Shown piece after piece: positions 22,010 to 33,640 of a stretch of DNA of 64,000 nt. Origin of the DNA: Anaspis maculata (lineage: Eukaryota > Arthropoda > Insecta > Coleoptera > Scraptiidae). Below the pieces are notes generated by a model. The model had not been told where the DNA came from. It saw only the letters and a program-made list of their open reading frames with translations, and ran no database searches. Position 1 is the first letter of the stretch, and the number at the start of each line of letters is the position of its first letter. The DNA lies in the NCBI GenBank assembly GCA_949128115.1, contig OX421967.1, positions 8,298,070 to 8,362,069 on the forward strand, in the 5' to 3' direction. The translations under genes were made by a program, and so were the position numbers.

Positions 22010-24200
22010 TCGCTCATGTAGAATTATTGTACCCATGCGATTCTTTAGGACCAATTACTGAAGTATTCTTGGATTATGTCAAAATGGCTCTGTGAACTGT
22101 AAATTCACGTGATTACGGTAAAACAGGCAGACGGACATTATTCTCGTACATGGACAAAGTACGTCAAAATTAGGCCCAGAATCGTATTGTCAGCATTGAT
22201 TTATCGAGAAACGATACCCCACTTGCACTTTTCAAAAATTGAAAAAAAATTAAAAATTGTTTCAAATGTTCGAAAACATCAAATTTTGTTGAATTGAACA
22301 TTTTTCAGAAAAAAACGTGGGTTATCGTTTTTTTGTGGTGAATCGAGTAGACTGAATGCAAATTTGTATAGTGCTTTCACGTGGCGGCTATTTTGACAAT
22401 GAATTTACTTGAAATTTCTGGGCGAGTCGCTTGTTCAAGTTCAAAATTTTTTTGTAAGTGCAACAAGGTCAAAAACGGCTACATTATCATACTGCCAGTC
22501 TTCCATTCAGTGACAAGCAAAACGCCACTTGCACTGGTCAAAAAATCGAAATTCCTGAAAATTGTTTCGAATGTTCGTGAATGTCAAATTTTGGTCATTT
22601 GATCATTGTAAAAAAAACATGGGGGTATCGTTTTTTGGTCGATAGATTTCAATTGAGGCAAATCGTATGTTGTTGTCACGTAGCGTTAGTCTCCACAACT
22701 GGTTCCTTTTCTCGAAATTTTTGGACAAATTGCTTAGAACAAGTTCAATTTTGGACACGTCACTGGAGTAAAGTAAGAAATAAATCTATTATCGTGCTGC
22801 CAGTGTTCAATTCACTAATAAACAATACTCCACTTGTACTTGTCGGAGGAGTGAAATTTTCAAATTTGTTCTGAATGTTCGTAAAAGTGAAATTCTGCTT
22901 TTCGAATTATTTTTGAGAAAAGAATGGGTATGTAAAAGTTCAAGTTGGATAGCGTTCTTTTGGTGAACTAATTGTTCTTGAGGCAAATTTTCATGTTATT
23001 TTCCACGTGATATGGGTTGTCATACATGTTTTCCAAATTTTCTGTCACGCTCACATGATAAAGTCCAGATTTTTGCATGCCACTACATTAACGTCAAAAA
23101 TAATTCTGGAATCGTGTTGTCAGTGTTTGATTCAGTGCTGAACGATACCCCTCCTTGAACTTGTCAAGAAGTCGGACGAAGCGCTTGATCAAATGCCAAT
23201 ATTTGCAGTTCAGTTCAACAGTAATGTTGAAAATATGTTCAGAATCGTGCTGCAAATGGTTGATTCAGTGGAAAACGATACCCCACTTGTATTTTTCGGA
23301 ACATTGAAAATTTTTTAAAATTGTTCCGAATGTTCGTAAATACCAAATTTTGGTTATTTGAACATTTCTGGAAAAATGTATCAGGTACCGGTTTTTTGGT
23401 TGATCGATTGTACTGAATGACCATCTTATTATTGTTTTGACGTGTTGCGAATGTGTTCGATGTTTTTTTCATTTTCCAACAAATTGCTGGATCAAGTCCA
23501 AATTTTGCACATCAGTACATACTGTAACGTCAATGATAAGTTTGAAAACGTGCTGCCAGTGTTCGATTTAGTAATAAACGATACCCCACTTGCACTTATC
23601 GATAAGTCAAAACTTCTTTCTTAAATTGTTCCAAATGTTTGAAAATGTCAAGTCAAATTTTGGTTATTCGATCATTCCTGTAAAAAGTATGTAGGGTACC
23701 GTGTTTTGATTAATCGATTGTACTGAATACCAAAATGATCATAATTCAACATGGTGCGAGTTTTCACTATTGGTTCGCCATTTTCCTTTTTTTTTTTTGA
23801 TCGCTTGCAAAAATGCAAATTTTTGTATGTCATCATAAGAGTAACCTCAAAAATGTTTTTTGAATCGTGCTGCAAATGGTTGATTCAATGGAAAACGATA
23901 CCCCCCTTGTATTTTTCGGAACATTAAAAATTTTTCAAAATTGTTCCGAGTGTTCGTAAATACCAAATTTTGGTTATTTGAACATTTGTACGATTCAGAA
24001 CGATTGTACTGAATGCAAATTTGTATGTTGTTTTCACGTTGTATCAGTTTTCACCACAGGCTCACTTTTTTTTCAGTTTCTGGGCCAAAAGCTTGACCGT
24101 GCCAAATTTTTTGCTCGTCAGTTCCAGTTACTTCCAAAGTAAGTCTAGAATCGTGCTGAAAGTGTTCGATTTGATGATCAACGATACCTAACTTGCACTT
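22010..24200. repeat. Satellite of about 305 bp per unit, left block
   Basis: The box CGATACCCCACTTGCACTT or a variant recurs at about 22212, 22519, 22828, 23143, 23277, 23578, 23897 and 24180. Spacing is near 300-319 bp except for one short unit. Each unit also has an opposing box of the type GGGTATCGTTTTTTGG about 105-120 bp downstream, so each carries an internal dyad. Between boxes are recurring words such as TGTTCGTAAATACCAAATTTTG and ATCGTGCTG. The units are diverged and have no coding content. Confidence 0.8.
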
Positions 24201-24445
24201 TCAATGTGAAATGTCTCCATAATCTTGAAGTTAGATCGTTTTTGTATAAAATTGTCATCGAAAGCAAAAGAATTTTCCCCAAAATAACACAATATCTAGA
24301 AATCACTATTAAAATACCCAAGTAAATCTGTAAAAATTCTGAATTATTGTCCTTTTGTAACTGATTCTGTCAATTTTGACATTCAGACTTCCACAATTCA
24401 TACAGTAACTTCTTCCCCTTTTTAACTATTCAGAATTTATTATAA
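24201..24445. other. Spacer between satellite and foldback chain
   Basis: AT-rich, without repeat or coding signal that I recognise. Confidence 0.3.
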
Positions 24446-24447
24446 TA

Positions 24448-25033
24448 CAGGGTGTTTCAGGGATGATAGCAAAAAATTTAACTGTGAGTAGATCTTGTCA
24501 AAATATGACGAAAACCTATACATATACCATTTTGCGAAGTCCGGCCTAATGACGAAGATACAGCCCTCGAAAGTTCACTTTTTTCGGATTTCAAAAATTT
24601 GTAACACAGGAACGTTTCCACAAATTCAGCTTTAATTTAGCGTAAGCTAGTTTGTCATAATTATCTATCAACCTGCCAAATTTGAAAAGAATCCAATCAG
24701 TGGCGTAGATGTTATGAGGGGTCACCTTAAGTCAACTTTTCTCCGGATGCTTCTGAATTATTGACCCTCATAACTCCTACACCACTGGTTGAATTCTTCT
24801 CAAATTTGGCAGGTTGATAGATAATTATGACAAACCAGCTTATGCTGAATTAAAGCTAAATTTGTCGAAACGTTCCTGAGTTACAAATTTTTGAAATCCA
24901 AGAAAAGGGAACTTTGGAAGGCTGTATCTTCGTCGTTAGGCCAAACTTTGCAAAATGGTTTATAGGTTTTCGTCATATTTTGACGGGATCTACCCACAGT
25001 TGAATTTTTTGCTATCATCCCTGAAACACCCTG
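24448..25033. mobile_element. Foldback element A
   Basis: The left end CAGGGTGTTTCAGGGATGAT and the right end ATCATCCCTGAAACACCCTG are complementary, with TA outside each. The arms remain alignable almost to the centre (hinge near 24730-24760), which includes a CAGTGGCGTAGATGTTATGAGG word and its mirror. The internal module GATACAGCCCTCGAAAGTT starts at 24557, 109 bp from the end. Confidence 0.9.
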
Positions 25034-25039
25034 TATATA

Positions 25040-26073
25040 GAGTGTCCCAAAATTATTGCAACAAAATTCACAGGGAGGTAGACAATTGAAAAAAAAGGAG
25101 ACTTCCTCAATGAAAATACTCTCGCAAACGTACTAACGGAGATACAGGCCTTCAAAGTTGTTTTTTTAAAACAGTTTTTTCTGCATAACTTTTGAACCGT
25201 TGAGCCAATTTCATTCAAGCTTGAACCAAAGTTTACTGAAATAGGTCTCTATCGAACAATAATAACGCATTTTATCGAACATTCTTAGGGGCAAAGATAA
25301 TAGGGGGTACCTTCCCCCTTTTTCCCTTATTTCTCACCCCCTGGAATATTTTTCGAAATTGTTGCATATTTTGAATTTCACGTTCAATTTAGAGAAACAA
25401 GTCAATCATGCAAAATTTTGATTGAAGGCTTCATTTTCGAGATATTTGGGTTCGAAACTTCGGAGAACATCTCAAAATCGCCACTTTTCAGGACCCAATT
25501 TTTTTTTCCCGAGAAGCTTCATGTTTCTTAGCAAAAATGGTAGTTTATCAACTTGAAACACCTAGAAAACTCATTTAAGTTGAGGAATCTTGAGTTTTCT
25601 TGAATTTTAATTTTTATGGCCTTGAAAGTGGTGTTTTCGAGATGTTCTCCGAAGTTTCGAACCTAAATACTCGAAAATGAAGCCTTTAATCAAAATTTTG
25701 CAAGAGGAACTTTTTCTCTGAATTGAACGTAAGATCCAGAAACAGCAACCACTTCCAAAAATATTCAGGGGATCAAAAAGATGAGAGAAAGGGGAAAGAT
25801 CCTCGCCCTATTATCTTCGCCCCTGAAAACGTTTGATAGAATGCGTTATCATTGTTCGATGGAGACCTATTTCAGTAAGAGTTGGTTCAAACTTGAATGA
25901 AATCGGCTCAACGGTTCAAAAGTTATGCAAAAAAAACTGTTAAAAAAAAAACAACTTTGGAAGCCTGTATCTCCGTTATTACTTTTGCGAGAATATTTTT
26001 ATCAAAGAAGTCCCCTTATTTTCAATTTTCCACCTCCCTGTGAATTTTGTTGCATTAATTTCGGGACAGCCTG
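25040..26073. mobile_element. Foldback element B
   Basis: The left end GAGTGTCCCAAAATTATTGC is complementary to the right end (GCATTAATTTCGGGACAGCC then TG), with a 1-bp gap. The flanks are TA on both sides. The module GATACAGGCCTTCAAAGTTG lies at 25141, 101 bp from the end. The centre holds a second mirrored set (TTCGAGATATTTGGGTTCGA and counterpart). Only a (TA)3 tract separates it from element A. Confidence 0.9.
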
Positions 26074-26075
26074 TA

Positions 26076-26704
26076 TAGGGTGATCACGCGAGATGGGACC
26101 CCCCCCCCAACTGAACGCTTCCCCTTTGAGATATTTTTCAAAATAAAAAACTAATTCTTGATCATTTTCCCTGTACTTTTCGAATATATCTATCATAATT
26201 TTCTATATCACACTTGTGGATATTTTCCAAATAACTTGTCAAAAAAAAAAATAAAATCTCAATCTCGTGGATACTCTTCTAATAAGATGGCTGTGATTAC
26301 AGCTCATTCAAATTTGATATTTTGTTAGTCTGTAGCCTAAAAATTGGTTTTAGTGTTTTTTGGGTATTTAGTGATGTATTCACAGCCATCTTATTAGAAT
26401 AATATCCATGAAATTCAGATTTTATTATTTTTTTTTTGACAAGTTATTCAAGGAAAAATCGACAAGTGTCATACAATTTTGTAATAAGCAAAGCAAACTG
26501 TCTAGATTACAGTAAGTAAATACAGGGTGTCGCAAAAATTCAACCTCTTTCTTCAACACCCTGTATATTATGAGATATAGAAAATTATGGTGAATATATT
26601 CGAAAAGTACAATAAAAATTATCAAAGATTAGTTTTTTATTTTGAAAAATATATCAAAAGGGAAGCGTTCAGTTGGGGGGGTCCCATCTCGCGTGATCAC
26701 CCTG
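26076..26704. mobile_element. Foldback element C
   Basis: The left end TAGGGTGATCACGCGAGATG and the right end CATCTCGCGTGATCACCCTG are complementary. A C-run follows on the left and a G-run mirrors it on the right. The single TA at 26074-26075 serves both as the right flank of B and as the left flank of C. The centre is a second hairpin (AATAAGATGGCTGTGA and TCACAGCCATCTTATT). The right arm carries an extra insertion between about 26465 and 26575. Confidence 0.88.
26523..26563. repeat. 41-bp mini-element inside foldback C
   Basis: CAGGGTGT at the left and AACACCCTG at the right, with TA outside both ends and only about 24 bp between. It is present in the right arm of element C and absent from the equivalent place in the left arm. 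Confidence 0.6.
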
Positions 26705-26706
26705 TA

Positions 26707-27510
26707 CAGGATGGTCCAGGTTGAACTAGCAATAATTCGCCATTCGATAGTCCATCGAAAACTAGGTCGACATGCAAATTTTTTTTTTCTAAAACGCTTC
26801 CCAAGAGAGATACAGCCCTTCAAAGTTCAGATTTAAAATCTTTTTTTTGCAATAATTCTCAAGTCATCAAAGCGATTTTAACCAAATTTGGTACAAATAT
26901 CAACAAAATAATTGTCATCACTTGACGTAGATAACTTTTGTCAAAATTGTTCAGTGGCGTAGATACGGGGTAAATGTTTTACTTCTCACGCCCTATGTTC
27001 TACGCCACTGAATATTTTTGAAAAACTATATTTTTTGAATTCCTTGTTCAATTTGAAAAAAAACTGCTTCTGTAAAATTTAGATTAGAGGCTTGATTTTC
27101 GAGATATTTGGGTTTTAGTTTAGAACCTAAATATCTTAGAAATGAAGCCTCTAATCAAAATTTTACAAAACTAACTTTTTCTTCTGAATTGAACAGGAAA
27201 TTCAAAAAAAGTACAACTTCCCAAAAATATTCAGTGGCGTAAAAAATACGGTGAGAGAAGTTGAACAATTCCCCCGTATCTACGCCACTGGACAATTTTG
27301 ACAAAAGTTATCTACGTCAAGTGGAAGGTATTTTCGTAAGCATTTGTATCAAATTTGGTCGGAATCGCTCCAATGACTTGAGAGTTATTGCAAGAAAAAG
27401 ATTTTATAAACTGAACTTTGAAGGGCTCTATCTCCCTTAGGAAGCGTTTTGGAAAAAAAACTTATGCATGTTGACCTAGTTTTTGATGGACCATCGAATG
27501 GACCACCCTG
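26707..27510. mobile_element. Foldback element D
   Basis: The left end CAGGATGGTCCAGG shares its flanking TA (26705-26706) with the right end of element C. The right end is GGACCACCCTG followed by GA. The arms match over words such as CATCGAAAACTAGGTCGACATG. The module GATACAGCCCTTCAAAGTTC lies at 26809, 102 bp from the end. A mirrored CAGTGGCGTAGATACGGGG word flanks the centre. It is the same family as the element at 43301-50374. Relative to the left arm, the right arm has lost about 25 bp near its end. Confidence 0.88.
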
Positions 27511-28740
27511 GATGTTGACTGTTTTTCAAAAAATTTTTAAAACGCTAACTTGATAAAGTTCAAATGTTTGCATGCCACTACATTAACGTCGAAAATAAGT
27601 CCAAATCGTGTTGTCAGTGTTTGATTTAGTGCTAAACAATACCCCCCTTGCACTTGTCAAAAAGTAAAAAACAAATAAAATTGTTTCGAATGTCTGAAAA
27701 TATCAAAATGTGATGATTTGATCACTTATGAAACAAGTATGTGAAGTACTGTTTTTTCGATTATTCGATTTCACTGCATACTCAAATGATTGTGATTGAT
27801 CTTGGTGTGAAATTCCACGATCTGTTGATGGTTTTCCGAATTTTTTGACGAATCGCTTGATCAAATGCAAATCTTTGGATGTCAGTACAACAGTAATGTT
27901 GAAAATATGTTCGGAATCGTGCTGCAAATGGTTGATTTAGTGGAAAACGATACCTCACTTGTACTTTTCGAAACAATCGAAATTTCTCAAAATTGTTCCG
28001 AATGTTCGTAAATACCAAATTTTGGTTATTTGATCATTTCTGGAGAAAATATATCAAGTACCGTTTTTTTTTGATGGATGGATTGTACTGGATGACTATA
28101 TCAATATTGTTTTAAGTTGATGCGAACATGTTCGTTGTTTTTCCATTTTTCAACAAATTGCTTGATCAAGTTTCAATTTTGCACATGAGTACAAACAGCA
28201 ACGTCAATAATAAGTTCAAAATCGTGCTGCCGGTGTTCGATTTGGAAATCAACTTGCACTCATTAGAAAGTCGAAATTTCTTGAAATTGTTTCGAATGTT
28301 CGAAAATGGCAAAATATGGTTATTTGATCATTTTCGAAAAAGTATATAGGGAATCGCTTTTTGGCAGATCGATTGTACTGACTGGAAACTCAGTGATGAA
28401 CGATATCCCACTTGCACTTGTCGAATAAGTCGCATCTTTCAAAATTGTTCCGATTGTTCGTAATTGTTAAATTTTGATTATTTGATCATTTTTTGAGAAA
28501 TGTCGTGTACCGGTTATTTTTTAGATCGATTGTACTGAATGCAAATTTGTATGTTGTTTCCACGTGGCATTGGTTTCCATCACAGGTTCACTTTTTTCAA
28601 TTGCTGGGCCAACCGCTTGACCGTGCCCAAATTTTTGCACGTCAATTTTAGTATTTTCAATTGTAAACTATACCTTACTTGCACTTGCCGAGGACATCAA
28701 ACCTTTCCAAAATTCTTAGTAGAAATTGAAGAAAAATTAA
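27511..28740. repeat. Satellite of about 305 bp per unit, right block
   Basis: It resumes the satellite interrupted before 24201. Boxes are at about 27640, 27947, 28250, 28403 and 28668, with the same intervening words (GCATGCCACTACATTAACGTC, TGTTCGTAAATACCAAATTT). Confidence 0.8.
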
Positions 28741-28859
28741 ACGAAATTTTTAGTAGAATACAAGTTTTTCGAAAGGAAATTCCAGCAAAAATTCTCTTGA
28801 TACTGATGAAAATCGCAGATTATCCGGAACCGATGTTAGTTCGTCGATTTAATAGCATC

Positions 28860-30250
28860 TCGGATTAGCTATCCAGCCTCAGCAGCAGTTGGTCAATATC
28901 GTTTTCTTTCAAAATGGTAGGTTATCCAGTTCACTTGCCCGTTAGTCAGCTCTTTGGTTCGTAATCACATCAGCCTTCCAGCATTTAGCTCATTAGATCA
29001 TCAGCTGCTTGGCTTGTTAGTTCAGTGAATCATTCACAAAGACCTTACCTAGTTCATCAGTTCGTTAGCTCGTTCGCGACTTAGTTCTCAAGTTTCATTC
29101 AGCTAATCAGTTGTTGTATCAGCTTGTTGGATCGTTTATGAATAATTAATCAAATCGTTAGCTTGTTTGCTTGCTCGCGGAAGGGTAAATCAAATGTCAT
29201 TAAGTAGGCGAAGTGATAAGACGTGCATCAAATAGGTACTTCGAGTTCGAGTTCAGTTCGAGTAGCTATTTTAGTTCACTGGATAGCTCGTTTGCTCATG
29301 AGCTCATCAGTTTGTTGATTTGATCAAATTTTTTTGGGAAAAGACCACTAGTCACGTGATCATTTTGTAAGCTTGCTCCCCTGCTAGCTCGGAAGATATT
29401 CAGCTCGCCAGCTAGTTAGTTTGTTAGTTCGGTAGATCGTTACTTTGAAAGAAAGCTCGTTCTTGGATTCGCTAGCACGTTTGCTACTTCACAAGTTCTG
29501 TTGGGTCATCATTTTATCAGCTTGTTGGTTTGTTGAACATTCGCTTCATGACTTGATCGATTGCTAACTTATTCTTCAGGAATTCTGTAGAATTGCTCAG
29601 CTCGATTATTAGTTTTGTGAAAATTTGGCCTATTAGCTTTTAAATTGTTAGGTTGATAGGTTGGTCGGTCGTTGTTAGCTGATTCGCTTCGTTACCTTAT
29701 TCAGTTCGTAGAGTATTTAGTTCTTCAGTTTATTGGTTCTTCAGTTGTTTGTGATCAGTTTATTATGCCCTTCGGTATTTCGTCAGCTCACTTTAGTTAA
29801 CCTGGTAACATCTTTGGTTTGTCACCTCCTCAGCTCGGTAGCTTAGTACCCAATGAGCCCGTTAGCTCATCAAGTAACTTGTTGGTTTGTAACTCCATCA
29901 GCTTGTTATCATCTAGCAGCTCATTTCTTTATTAGTTCCATAGTTTGGTTTTCTACACAAGCTAGTTACTTGGTTCATCAGTTCGTTACCTCGTTAGCTT
30001 TTCAATAGTCATTTTCTAGCTAGTTATTTTGTCAGTTCGGCAATGTTTTAGCTCATTAGCTCGTCAGTTTTGTCGTGATTAGTTCATCAGCCACTCCGTT
30101 ATTTTGTCAGCTCACTCTGTCTTTGGCTATCAACGTATCCTTTTCGTCAGTTTGTTAGCTAATGACGAGGCTAATGAGCTCGGTAGCTCATCAGTTTTAA
30201 AGTTCAATTTCCAGTTTGAAAGTTGAAATTTCCAGTTTGAAAGTGGAATT
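28860..30250. repeat. Degenerate octamer repeat region
   Basis: The stretch is composed largely of 8-bp words of the type TTAGCTCG, TCAGTTCG, TTAGTTCA and TCAGCTTG in variable order and spacing. The last 50 bp change to direct copies of TTTCCAGTTTGAAAGT. No coding frame is present. Confidence 0.65.
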
Positions 30251-30278
30251 CAGAAGCTTTTGGAGAATGGATTGAGTG

Positions 30279-30680
30279 ACGAGCGAGGACAATCCAGAAT
30301 GGTGCCGTGACCAGGATTCGTCAAAGAGGGGAGCGCTGTGGGGGGGAAGTTGTTTTTTTGTGAGTCATCGAGCCATTCACTGCTGAATGATATATTGTTT
30401 CAATAATCAAAAAACTGCACTCGGAGAACGGAATTGGGTGCTTACTTTGAAAATGGAGTAGTGTCGTAGAAATGGACCTCCTTCATAACACGATAAGAAA
30501 GAAGATGTGCCTTCTTTTGACATTCTGAGAAAAGTTCGGGGAAATTTATCGGATGACTTCTGCCAAATCAACAAGCCTTGCTCAATCGTGACTGTAAAAC
30601 CGTTTCGCTTCACGAAACATGGTTCAGTCTCCACCTGATACATCACAGCCACACAACATTGGAATATTAACAAGCCCTTG
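30279..30680 (+). mobile_element. LTR-retrotransposon relic with tRNA-His primer site, copy 1
   Basis: TGGTGCCGTGACCAGGATTC at 30300-30319 is the complement of a tRNA-His 3' end including CCA; from knowledge of the insect tRNA, that end reads GGTTCGAATCCTGGTCACGG then CACCA. This is the usual form of a reverse-transcription primer-binding site. The following 360 bp align in direct orientation with 34818-35165. No gag frame can be followed; minus-strand frames in the two copies resemble each other only because the DNA does. Confidence 0.6.
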
Positions 30681-31701
30681 ACATTGAATCAGCCATACCA
30701 TCTTGCAAAACTTTATCACTATCTTCTTCTATTCAAATTTGTGGCCTTTTGAGCTGTTTAATTACTAGGCCAGTCAACCTGGCTCAAAAAGGCTCTTATA
30801 TTTACAAAACGTATACTCTGGCTGGATTTTTGCATACACCATCTCCCACAGAGCTCCGAACCGCAAAAATTCACAAAAATTTCCTTGAGCTTTCCGAGAT
30901 AAGGGTGTTTTTCTATATCTCGGTTGCCATTGGTTGGATTTCGATTTTCTTATTTTTGAAATGTTCCGAATGTTCAGAAAAATATTTGGAACAAGTTGTG
31001 TTCAGGACTTTTCAATAACTTATCGAGAAAAAGTGCCAGAAGCCGGAAACCGTCGTTTTTCAGGGGATGGATTTTTTACAATTTTATCTGCTTTTCTATG
31101 ATAGTTATGGAAAAAATTCACAATTAAAGTTGTAGCTCCTGTAAGTCCCTACAAGTTCCAACCGGAATTTTTTTTTTGTCGCAAAAATTACTCACCCCAG
31201 AGGGCGCTAAAGTCAACGTCGTTTGGAAAATATTTCCAGGTGTAGGGGGCATCGATTCCAACTCCATTGTGTGGGGATCTAAAGGCCAAATTCGCATTAA
31301 TGTTCGTACTGAATTTACTAATAATTGATGAATCACAGAATCTTTGTACAGGGTGACTTTTTTGAAAAAGACCCACCCCCGATATTTCGCTGCACAAATT
31401 TTTCCTGGAAAAAAAACCGGGACAGGTCGATTTTTATTTCGAGGGGGACATCTAAGACGTGTTGACAAATTTTTATATTCAACCCTTCGCCCCAACCCCA
31501 CCCTATTTTAAAATTTCAAACGGCATCACCTACCTTATGATACATAAAATTGAAGGTAATAAAATTCTCTTTCTGTCAATTAAATTGTTTCGAATCACCC
31601 CTCCAACCCCTTCCAAAATTATCTCATTGTTATCGCAGGAAAGTTTCTCCTTTATCACCTAACTCCCGATTTTCGAGTATCAGATTTTCCAGTAATAACA
31701 T

Positions 31702-32674
31702 CGACGTTGATAAGGTAAAACGGCGTAAGCGACATTCACTCAAATTTGCAGGAAGCAGAAAAAACTGAATTGACAGAAATTTGTTTGCTCTCAATACGAA
31801 TGAAAAACACTGAAGGGTGGATGTTTTTTTTGCAATTTTACACATAAAAGTATCTGTCATTGAGTGAATTAAACAAGAAATAAATAAATAAAACCAAAAA
31901 ATTGGCACTTACGCCAGAAGTTCTATTTTATTGGCGTTTACGCCATTATAAGTTCGTCGCTTATGTCAATCGGACATAACTAACATTGGTGACGTTTGGC
32001 GTTTACGCCGGTGCTTACGTCAACCGTAGCAGCATCATCATAATTATGATTAGCGTTTATAAGAGAAAAACGGCGTAAGCGCCCAAAATAAATTAGCGCT
32101 AGTACGCTGAAATATCCGTTTTGGGAGATGTGAATCATTTTGATGGACGATATTGATTATGTTGAGAGCTTGAGAATGTTTTGAAATAGAAATTGTAAGA
32201 GCATTTTCCAGAATCCACCAAAAATGTCTGCATTTATTCAACATGGGGCTTTGGCGTTTACGCTTTTCAGTATTTTAGCATATGGAATGATGTGAACGCC
32301 GGTCTTTTTAACGTGGATTTAGAAAGGGAAAAGGACGTTTTATCTTGTTGTGTTTGATGACTATGGATAAAGACAAATGTTTTTGTTATTATCATAAAAA
32401 CTGGCTTACATTTACCACTTTTTTGCAATTAATTCTTGGAACTGAACTCGCCATGCTAACCTTATGGCATACTGGCGCATAAGCCAAACGGATCCGAACG
32501 GAAGGGATATGGTGGCGCTTAGGCAAAACTTAAACCAAGATAACTTCAAATATTATTTTATTTTAATTATGCCAGTGGTACCAAACGATGCGAAATTCAA
32601 TGGCGATTTCAACGATGTGCATAACTCAATTTTGAATTATTTGGCGTTTACGCCGTTTTACCTTATCAACGTCG
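31702..32674. mobile_element. 973-bp TIR element nested in foldback G
   Basis: The inverted ends begin CGACGTTGATAAGGTAAAAC and continue CGGCGTAA for about 30 bp with one mismatch. ACAT flanks both sides (31698-31701, 32675-32678). The opposite arm of foldback G supplies the uninterrupted sequence, which confirms both the insertion and the 4-bp target duplication. The interior has repeated near-palindromes of the form GGCGTTTACGCC and GGCGTAAGCGCC (near 31916, 31951, 32000, 32074, 32254 and 32643). There is no transposase frame, and I leave the superfamily unassigned. Confidence 0.85.
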
Positions 32675-32902
32675 ACATGTCGATTTCCATTTGGAAGGGG
32701 ACACCTAGAACACGTATTGTCAAATTTTTATCTTCAATCCCCTCGCCTGGACTCCGCCCCACTTTGAAATTTCAAATAGCTTACCTATATGTGACACATC
32801 AGAATGACGATAACAAAATAGTCTTTCTGACAAACAAGTCTGAAAAGTTTTTATTATGTCACTTTCAACCCTTCGCAAAATGATCTTTGTTTATAAATTA
32901 AA

Positions 32903-33241
32903 GATGAAAGAAGTGTGGAAAGGTCTCCACTGACGAAACGAATGACTTTTCAAATGGAAAGTACATACTAGAAGGTGGTAGTTTTCTTCTGAAATGGAAG
33001 CTGTAGACACAGTGTTTTGCTATATTATTCTAGCTCTTCAGTACAGCATACCAAACGTGAATTTTCTGTGAAACTACCAATAGAGTTTTATAGATTTTCA
33101 ACAACATACCTCTGCAATATAATATAGCGAAATACTGTGTCTACAGCTTCCATTTCTGAAGAAAATTACCTTCTAGTATGTACTTTTCATTCGAAAAGTC
33201 ATCCGTTCCGTCAGTGGAAACCTTTCCACAATTCTTTCATC
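32903..33241. repeat. Hairpin at the core of foldback G
   Basis: GATGAAAGAAGTGTGGAAAGG at the left is complementary to CCTTTCCACAATTCTTTCATC at the right, with arms of about 150 bp around a centre near 33060-33090. Confidence 0.75.
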
Positions 33242-33302
33242 TTATGAACTGAGTCGACGGTTCTTTAAGCAAAAACATTGTTCATAAATTACAAATAAAA
33301 GG

Positions 33303-33640
33303 GAAGTTTTTTCTCTTATCAACTTCCAATTCTTGAACTCTATTTCGGAAAGAACATTCAGGACACCTATAGCCAAATTTTTATCTTCAATCTCTTCGCC
33401 CCCACCCTACCCTACTTTCAAATGACATTATCTATCTTGTGATTCTTGTGATAAAGAGAATAAAAGTTTCATCCTGCGAAAAATTATTCCAAATATTCTA
33501 AATCAACTCCTACTCCTCTTGGAGATGAAAATTTGGCAATACGTGTCCTGAATGTCCCATCGAAATATAGAAGTCGACCTATTTTTGCTGGAAAGTCTAT
33601 TTCTCATGAATTGGAAGTTGATAAAAGGAAAAACTTTTCT
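33303..33640. repeat. Second hairpin in foldback G
   Basis: Arms carry TTATCAACTTCCAATTC near 33317 and GAATTGGAAGTTGATAA near 33608. Inside it, partial copies of the AATTTTTATCTTCAATC words of the G/H family occur. Confidence 0.65.
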
